NCBI GenBank assembly: GCA_003488525.1
Contig: DNLG01000078.1
Coordinates: 2,611-39,944, forward strand
Length of the DNA stretch: 37,334 nt
Origin: Bacteroidota bacterium
GTDB lineage: Bacteria; Bacteroidota; Ignavibacteria; Kapaibacteriales; Kapaibacteriaceae
Reading direction: 5' to 3'
This document shows, piece by piece, positions 33,539 to 37,334 of this stretch. Numbering within the stretch: position 1 is the first letter of the stretch; each line of letters begins with the position of its first letter. Both the position numbers and the translations under genes were made by a program. The notes beneath the pieces were generated by a model, which saw nothing but the letters and a program-made list of their open reading frames with translations, was not told where the DNA came from and searched no databases.

Positions 33539-33985
33539 TTAGATGATTGTAATTGCCGGTGATTCCTTGTGCGTGCTGAGCACGACATTTGTCTGCGTAC
33601 GCGAGACGCCCTTCCACTGCTGAATGGCCGAGAGCAGTTGTTCGAGTTCGCCCGTTGTCCTGACGCGGATCTTCAGAAGATGTGACGCCGTGCCGGTAAC
33701 GGCATGACACTCCTGGATCTCCCTGCGCGCGCGGCATTGACGCCGAAATCCATCGTAGTTCGTGCTTGAGTCCATGTCGACAAAAATGAACGCCGTCACG
33801 TCGTACCCGAAGTCGACCGCTCGGAACAAGGTCGTATACTCGCGGATGGTCCCGTCGGCCTCCAGTCTGCGAACGCGATCGCTGACCGTCGGTACCGATG
33901 AACCGACCTGTTCGGCGATCTCACTGAGGCTCAGGCGCGCGTTCTCCTGCAGCAGAGAACAGATCTGTCGATCGAGTTCTTTCAC
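33539..33985 (-). CDS. Lrp/AsnC-family transcriptional regulator
   Basis: This 148-residue regulator has an N-terminal helix-turn-helix (about 1-60: LDRQICSLLQENARLSLSEIAEQVGSS and TVSDRVRRLEADG) and a C-terminal RAM/ligand-binding domain (about 65-140: VTAFIFVDMDS, VTGTASHLLKIRVRT, LLSAIQQWKGVSRTQTNVVLS). Family members sense amino acids and form octamers that wrap DNA. The start is a GTG at 33985 without a clear Shine-Dalgarno sequence. Its place directly before glnN suggests that it controls glutamine synthesis and itself. Two direct repeats in the upstream gap are candidate binding sites. The ligand is unknown. Confidence 0.93.
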   Translation of the reverse strand: MKELDRQICSLLQENARLSLSEIAEQVGSSVPTVSDRVRRLEADGTIREYTTLFRAVDFGYDVTAFIFVDMDSSTNYDGFRRQCRARREIQECHAVTGTASHLLKIRVRTTGELEQLLSAIQQWKGVSRTQTNVVLSTHKESPAITII

Positions 33986-33996
33986 GATAATGCCGT

Positions 33997-34039
33997 ACGT
34001 TCGTTAAGATTGACGCCTGCAAAACTAACGTTCGTAAAG
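33997..34039. promoter_or_regulatory. Two phased direct repeats in the lrp-mtgA intergenic region
   Basis: ACGTTCGTTAAG (33997-34008) and ACGTTCGTAAAG (34028-34039) match at 11 of 12 bases and start 31 bp apart, about three turns of the DNA helix. They flank the lrp promoter element and face mtgA. Lrp/AsnC proteins bind phased sites, so autoregulation is plausible. Confidence 0.45.
34020..34027 (-). promoter_or_regulatory. Candidate -7 promoter element of lrp-glnN
   Basis: The minus strand reads TAGTTTTG, an exact TAnnTTTG match, 34 bp upstream of the GTG start of the Lrp-type gene. It lies between the two phased direct repeats. Confidence 0.5.
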
Positions 34040-34046
34040 TTCCACC

Positions 34047-34054
34047 CACCTTTG
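34047..34054 (+). promoter_or_regulatory. Possible -7 promoter element of mtgA
   Basis: CACCTTTG has one mismatch to TAnnTTTG and lies eight bases before the ATG at 34063. The spacing resembles the E1 and fur promoters and would give a nearly leaderless transcript. Confidence 0.35.
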
Positions 34055-34062
34055 TAGCAGTG

Positions 34063-34749
34063 ATGTTGAAAACTATTTTCCTCTGGACGTTCCGCACGAT
34101 CCTGGCGTTTCTTGTCGGGACGGTCTTGGTCGTTGGCCTCCTGCGCGTGATACCGCCGGCCATTACACCGCTGATGGTGTGGCGTCTGGTGCAAGCCCCG
34201 TTCAGCGGACGGTCCATGCTTATTCGACATCACTGGGTTGGCTACGACGAGATCTCTCCATGGGTCGGGCGCGGTGTTGTTGGCGGCGAGGACGCAGGAT
34301 TCATGCGGCACAATGGCATCGACTGGAACGCGGTCGATCGCGCGCAGCGTGTGAACGCCTCAAGAGCCAAGCGCGGACGTCCGCCGCTTGGTGCCAGCAC
34401 CATTACCATGCAGACCTGCAAGAATGTCTTTCTCGTGCCATGGCGGTCGATGATCAGAAAGGCCTTTGAGGTGTACTTCGTGTACCTCACCGAAGCGCTG
34501 TGGGGCAAGAAGCGCATTCTTGAAGTCTACCTGAACATGATCGAATGGGGCGACGGAGTCTACGGCATCGATCAGGGCGCGAAGAGCGCTTTCGGTGTCG
34601 GGGCAAAAGATCTCACCCGCGACCAGGCGGCTCGTATGGCTGCGATCGTTCCCAACCCCCGGCGTTTCAGCGCGTCGACGCCGAGTGCCTATACTCTACG
34701 CCGTGCGGCCTGGATCCGTGGCCGCATGAGCGTGGCCGTGCCGAAGTAG
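34063..34749 (+). CDS. mtgA: Monofunctional biosynthetic peptidoglycan transglycosylase
   Basis: This 228-residue family 51 glycosyltransferase polymerises lipid II into glycan strands without a transpeptidase domain. It has one N-terminal membrane helix (about 8-30). Conserved motifs are GGEDAGFMRHNGIDW with the catalytic Glu (about 76), RPPLGASTITMQTCKNVFL, and the second Glu region KKRILEVYLNMIEWGDGVYGIDQGA. The usual KNLF/KNxxL segment is intact. Both GTG (34060) and ATG (34063) are possible starts; I prefer the ATG. Its last 54 bp overlap the convergent rluD-type gene. Confidence 0.95.
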   Translation: MLKTIFLWTFRTILAFLVGTVLVVGLLRVIPPAITPLMVWRLVQAPFSGRSMLIRHHWVGYDEISPWVGRGVVGGEDAGFMRHNGIDWNAVDRAQRVNASRAKRGRPPLGASTITMQTCKNVFLVPWRSMIRKAFEVYFVYLTEALWGKKRILEVYLNMIEWGDGVYGIDQGAKSAFGVGAKDLTRDQAARMAAIVPNPRRFSASTPSAYTLRRAAWIRGRMSVAVPK

Positions 34750-35880
34750 ATCAAGACACGCCTGCATGTCTGCTGGAAGGGGGCTTTCAAAGGTCATCCG
34801 CTGACCCGTGACCGGATGCGTGAACGCAAGCATGCGTGCATGCAGAGCCTGCCTGTTGATACGTCCGAGCAAGGAAGATGCCAGAGGTCTGTAGGCCGTG
34901 TGCAGGCCCCCTACGGCAGTCTCCCGACCTCCATAGTCTGCATCGCCGATGAGTGGATGTTTACCAGAGCTCAGGTGTACGCGGATCTGATGCGTACGTC
35001 CGGTGCGAAGCCTGCAGGCGATCAGTGTGGCACAGTCGAACCGCTCCAGAACGCTGACCTCGGTTGCAGCATACTTTCCCCCCGTGCGAAGCACGGCTCG
35101 CAGGGTTCGATCCTTGGGAGAGCGACCGATCTGACCCTCGATAAGCCGGTGATCATCGGCGATCACTCCCCAGGCAAGCGCTACGTACTGACGTGAGACC
35201 GTGCGGTTTGCAAACTGCGTAGCAAGGTGCATGGTCGGACCATATGTCTTGCCAATGACCATCACGCCGGTGGTATCCCGATCGAGACGATGCACGATAC
35301 CGGGTCGAACACCGGGAACCTCTTCTGCACCAAGCTCATCGCTTCCCCACTGTGCCTGGTCATCCTCATCTGCTTGATCATCACGAGGCGCAGAAGCTGC
35401 ATCCTCATCGTCTTCTTCGCCCCATGACTCGCGGGCTTTGAGAACGCGCATCGGCTCACGCTGTCCGAGGTGCCATAGCACGGCATTGACGAGTGTTCCA
35501 TCGCGGTTGCCAAGTCCGGGATGGACAAGAATTCCGGCAGCCTTGTCGATCACCATCAGGTGCTCGTCCTCATAGAGGACCGACAGTGGAATATCCTGCG
35601 GGATGAGCTGCAAAGGGGGCGGCCGCATAACCGTAACGCGGATCACATCGCCGGGACGGATCTTGTAGTTTGCCTTTGTTGGACGGTCATTGACCGTTAC
35701 CGCATCAGCGTCGATGGCCTTCTGCACGCGCGTGCGCGTGGCGTGCACAATGCTGTGCGTCAGAAACGCATCCACGCGCTCGGGCCTCTGTCCGGACGGA
35801 ATGGCAAACTCGTACACATGCTCACTCCACTCCAGCGGCGATCGCGTTGCCGGCGCCTCCGCCTCAGCCTTCTTTTTCAT
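34696..35880 (-). CDS. RluD-type pseudouridine synthase with an acidic insertion
   Basis: This 394-residue protein is of the RluA/RluD family, which converts specific uridines in rRNA to pseudouridine. It has an S4 RNA-binding domain (about 33-75) and the catalytic core with GILVHPGLGNRDGTLVNAVL and the active-site aspartate in GIVHRLDRDTTG (about Asp200), followed by RTGRTHQIRVHL and HPLIGDADYGG. Between the LVNAVL and HRLDRDT motifs there is an insertion of about 50 residues rich in Asp and Glu (for example WGEEDDEDAASAPRDDQADEDD) that most relatives lack. The ATG at 35880 overlaps the lspA end by 17 bp. The C-terminal 18 codons overlap the 3' end of mtgA on the other strand. The exact rRNA target cannot be assigned. 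Confidence 0.92.
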   Translation of the reverse strand: MKKKAEAEAPATRSPLEWSEHVYEFAIPSGQRPERVDAFLTHSIVHATRTRVQKAIDADAVTVNDRPTKANYKIRPGDVIRVTVMRPPPLQLIPQDIPLSVLYEDEHLMVIDKAAGILVHPGLGNRDGTLVNAVLWHLGQREPMRVLKARESWGEEDDEDAASAPRDDQADEDDQAQWGSDELGAEEVPGVRPGIVHRLDRDTTGVMVIGKTYGPTMHLATQFANRTVSRQYVALAWGVIADDHRLIEGQIGRSPKDRTLRAVLRTGGKYAATEVSVLERFDCATLIACRLRTGRTHQIRVHLSSGKHPLIGDADYGGRETAVGGLHTAYRPLASSLLGRINRQALHARMLAFTHPVTGQRMTFESPLPADMQACLDLLRHGHAHAATDPGRTA

Positions 35881-36460
35881 CACGGACGCTGAACAGGGGC
35901 AGGTTCTGGTCGCTGATCATCGAGGCGATGAGCAGGGTGACCACGCCGACAGATACGCAGGAGTCAGCAATGTTAAAGACAGGCCAGTGCGTGTACAGCT
36001 CTCCAAAGAGCGAAACGTCGGGAATGTCCACCTGCAAAAAGTCAACGACCTTCCCATAAAACAGTGGACCCTCTCCGTAGATGACGCCGTAGAACATCCG
36101 ATCAATGAGATTACCGACGGCACCGCCCAACAGCAGAGTGAGGGAAAATCTCACGAGGCGGGCAGTCGCCGGCGTCTGCATGATCATCCTGACTATCAGC
36201 ATCACAATCCCGATCGTCAGCAGCGTCAGGATGATCTTTGCATCCCCCCATCCAATGCCAAAGGCCATACCGGGATTCTCAACAAAGGTCAGTCGGAGCG
36301 TTTCTCCCAACAGGGGGCGACTCTCACCGAGGAACATCCCGTGGTGGACCACACCGAAGAGGTCGAAGCCCTTGACGAGGACCTTCGTGACCTGGTCGAG
36401 TACCACAAGCATCGCAGCGATGATCAGTGGCCAGCGTACAGAGCGAAATGCCTCAGACAC
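35864..36460 (-). CDS. lspA: Prolipoprotein signal peptidase
   Basis: LspA (signal peptidase II) removes signal peptides from diacylated prolipoproteins in the inner membrane. This 198-residue copy has four membrane helices and the catalytic aspartate motifs GGAVGNLIDRMFYG (Asp120) and VFNIADSCVS (Asp166), with the VVDFL segment between them. A few residues are inserted between helices 1 and 2 compared with shorter homologues. It lies 5 bp after the TraR/DksA gene and overlaps the rluD-type gene by 17 bp, so the three form an operon. The dksA-lspA pairing is common in this phylum group. Confidence 0.96.
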   Translation of the reverse strand: MSEAFRSVRWPLIIAAMLVVLDQVTKVLVKGFDLFGVVHHGMFLGESRPLLGETLRLTFVENPGMAFGIGWGDAKIILTLLTIGIVMLIVRMIMQTPATARLVRFSLTLLLGGAVGNLIDRMFYGVIYGEGPLFYGKVVDFLQVDIPDVSLFGELYTHWPVFNIADSCVSVGVVTLLIASMISDQNLPLFSVRDEKEG

Positions 36461-36465
36461 GTTGA

Positions 36466-37029
36466 TCAGTTCGAACCTTTAGCCTGGATGCGATCAATTC
36501 CGTCATCTGGACAGCGCTTGCGGATCTTGTACGATGCGGACTGCGTGGTGATCGGTACGGCGAGCAGTCGCTCACGCGCAATGAGAATTCCGCACATATG
36601 ACAGATTCCGTACGTCTTGTCGTCGATCCGCACGATAGCCTCATCCAGCTTACGGATGTAATCCTGCACGCGCTGAATCTGAGCGTACGTCTTCTCCTTC
36701 TCGGCTGCCTCGGAGCCCTGTTCGGCCATGTGCATGGAGTAGATCGACGAATCTTCGTTGGCCTCACTGTTGGTGAGGTCCTCGAGACGCTCCCGTAGCA
36801 TACGGAGCTCCTCAAGGGCATCAGCTTTTGCGCGTTCGATGTTTTCGCGGAAAGACTTCAGATCCGCATCAGAATAGCGCGGGGTCTTCTTGACAGGTTG
36901 CTTTTTTGCTGGCACTGGTATCGGTGAAACGGATGATAAAGAAGAACCCGCACCGGTGGTCGTACTGACCGCCGATGCGGGCTTCATATTCGCAGTCACT
37001 GTCTTGGGTTGCGGCTTCGGACTCGTCAT
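36466..37029 (-). CDS. TraR/DksA-family protein with a degenerate zinc finger
   Basis: This protein is at least 187 residues. A Ser/Thr/Pro/Lys-rich N-terminal part (1-50) is followed by a coiled-coil DksA core (about 52-135; YSDADLKSFRENIERAK and EKEKTYAQIQRVQDYIRKLDEAI) and a C-terminal finger with CHMCGILIARERLLAVP. The second cysteine pair of a C4 finger is replaced (TTQSASYK), so zinc binding is probably lost or altered, as in many Bacteroidota relatives. DksA-type proteins bind the RNA polymerase secondary channel. The ATG at 37029 is the only upstream ATG, with AGGAAG placed very close to it. The frame, however, stays open without a stop for 64 more codons of similar K/S/A-rich sequence back to 37225, so the true N-terminus may lie upstream through a frameshift (see the A10 tract). 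Confidence 0.85.
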   Translation of the reverse strand: MTSPKPQPKTVTANMKPASAVSTTTGAGSSLSSVSPIPVPAKKQPVKKTPRYSDADLKSFRENIERAKADALEELRMLRERLEDLTNSEANEDSSIYSMHMAEQGSEAAEKEKTYAQIQRVQDYIRKLDEAIVRIDDKTYGICHMCGILIARERLLAVPITTQSASYKIRKRCPDDGIDRIQAKGSN

Positions 37030-37181
37030 CTTCCTACTTGCTGCTGCTGAAACCGTACCCGTCTTGGCTGTTGCCGAACTTTTCTTCGACGCGGATGCAG
37101 ACGTCTTTACAGACGCAGATCCTTTGGAAGCCGATTTACCCTTCGACGTTGCTGACTGCTTGGCCGAGTTAGGAGTTACCC

Positions 37182-37334
37182 TTACTTGGCTTTTTTTTTT
37201 GCCGCAGGCTTTGCAGCCTTCTTAGCTGGCTTTGCCGCTGGCTTCGCAGCCTTCTTGGCTGGCTTAGCTGCTGGCTTTGCAGCCTTCTTGGCTGGCTTTG
37301 CCGCTGGCTTCGCAGCCTTCTTGGCTGGCTTTGC
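37182..37334 (-). CDS. Lys-Ala-Pro repeat protein, histone-H1-like, 3' end only (partial)
   Basis: This is the C-terminal 50 codons of an ORF that enters from beyond the window edge. It encodes four perfect copies of an 11-residue unit (AKPAKKAAKPA) and then AKKKAK before a TAA at 37182-37184. Such tails occur in histone-H1-like proteins, HU proteins with Lys-rich tails and the N-terminal parts of some DksA-like proteins. There is no start codon in the window. An A10 tract sits six codons before the stop, and one extra A or a -1 shift would join this ORF to the TraR/DksA gene without any stop. It may therefore be the true N-terminal part of that protein rather than a separate gene. Confidence 0.7.
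   Translation of the reverse strand, partial: AKPAKKAAKPAAKPAKKAAKPAAKPAKKAAKPAAKPAKKAAKPAAKKKAK
37191..37200 (-). other. A10 tract with in-phase A_AAA_AAA slippery heptamer
   Basis: On the coding (minus) strand the Lys-Ala-Pro ORF reads GCA AAA AAA AAA GCC AAG TAA. The ten As contain the classical -1 slippery heptamer A_AAA_AAA in phase, two sense codons before the stop. After a -1 shift the reading continues as SQVRVTPNSAKQ and runs for 54 codons straight to the TraR/DksA ATG. A homopolymer sequencing or assembly error would look the same. Confidence 0.6.
37203..37334 (-). repeat. 33-bp tandem repeat, four copies
   Basis: Four 33-bp units encode AKPAKKAAKPA and differ only at third-codon positions (GCA/GCG/GCT/GCC for Ala, CCA/CCT for Pro). 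The array may continue beyond the window. It sits in the Lys-Ala-Pro ORF. Confidence 0.9.

Overview
The window is a gene-dense, moderately GC-rich stretch of a bacterial chromosome with about 26 genes and no intergenic gap over 160 bp. Several traits point to the Bacteroidota/Chlorobiota/Ignavibacteriota (FCB) group, with a Kapabacteria- or Ignavibacteria-like lineage as my best guess. These are a fused CcoN-CcoO oxidase subunit, a type III glutamine synthetase, a fused alpha-beta 2-oxoacid dehydrogenase E1, a PorE-like OmpA/beta-propeller protein beside a protein with a type IX secretion (T9SS) C-terminal sorting domain, a TraR/DksA-lspA pair, and TAnnTTTG-type -7 promoter elements. The lineage is inferred from protein content only.

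Layout. (1) 1-7.7 kb, minus strand: a cbb3 cytochrome oxidase operon headed by an Rrf2-family regulator, in the order rrf2-ccoI-ccoS-ccoNO-ccoQ-ccoP-ccoG. It supplies a high-affinity terminal oxidase plus its copper pump and assembly factors. (2) 7.7-11.7 kb, minus strand: fused 2-oxoacid dehydrogenase E1, then gmk and yicC. (3) 11.7-20.3 kb, plus strand: a purine nucleoside phosphorylase, then a tightly packed run of a lipoprotein-like protein, ribD, an exported TPR protein, a large exported protein with about 12 copies of a Gly/Asp/Tyr repeat followed by HEAT-like helices, and an RqcH/NFACT ribosome-quality-control protein. The last four are joined by 1-4 nt start/stop overlaps. (4) 20.3-28.3 kb, minus strand: a 1330-residue T9SS cargo, a PorE-like envelope protein and biosynthetic arginine decarboxylase. 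(5) 28.4-31.3 kb, plus strand: a Fur-family regulator and topoisomerase I with a histone-H1-like tail. (6) 31.35-34 kb, minus strand: type III glutamine synthetase with an Lrp/AsnC regulator. (7) 34.06-34.75 kb, plus strand: a monofunctional peptidoglycan transglycosylase. (8) 34.7-37.3 kb, minus strand: rluD-type pseudouridine synthase, lspA, a TraR/DksA-type protein, and a Lys-Ala-Pro 11-residue repeat ORF that runs off the window edge.

Most interesting points. The Lys-Ala-Pro repeat ORF ends six codons after an A10 tract that contains an in-phase A_AAA_AAA slippery heptamer. A -1 shift there, or one extra A, reads without a stop into the TraR/DksA protein. The Gly/Asp/Tyr repeat protein sits in a translationally coupled operon with a TPR protein and RqcH. 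Promoter-like TAnnTTTG elements lie 5-8 bp before several ATGs, implying leaderless mRNAs. Candidate operators sit at the rrf2, fur and lrp promoters. The word AGCCCCCT/AGGGGGCT is strikingly frequent across the whole window.
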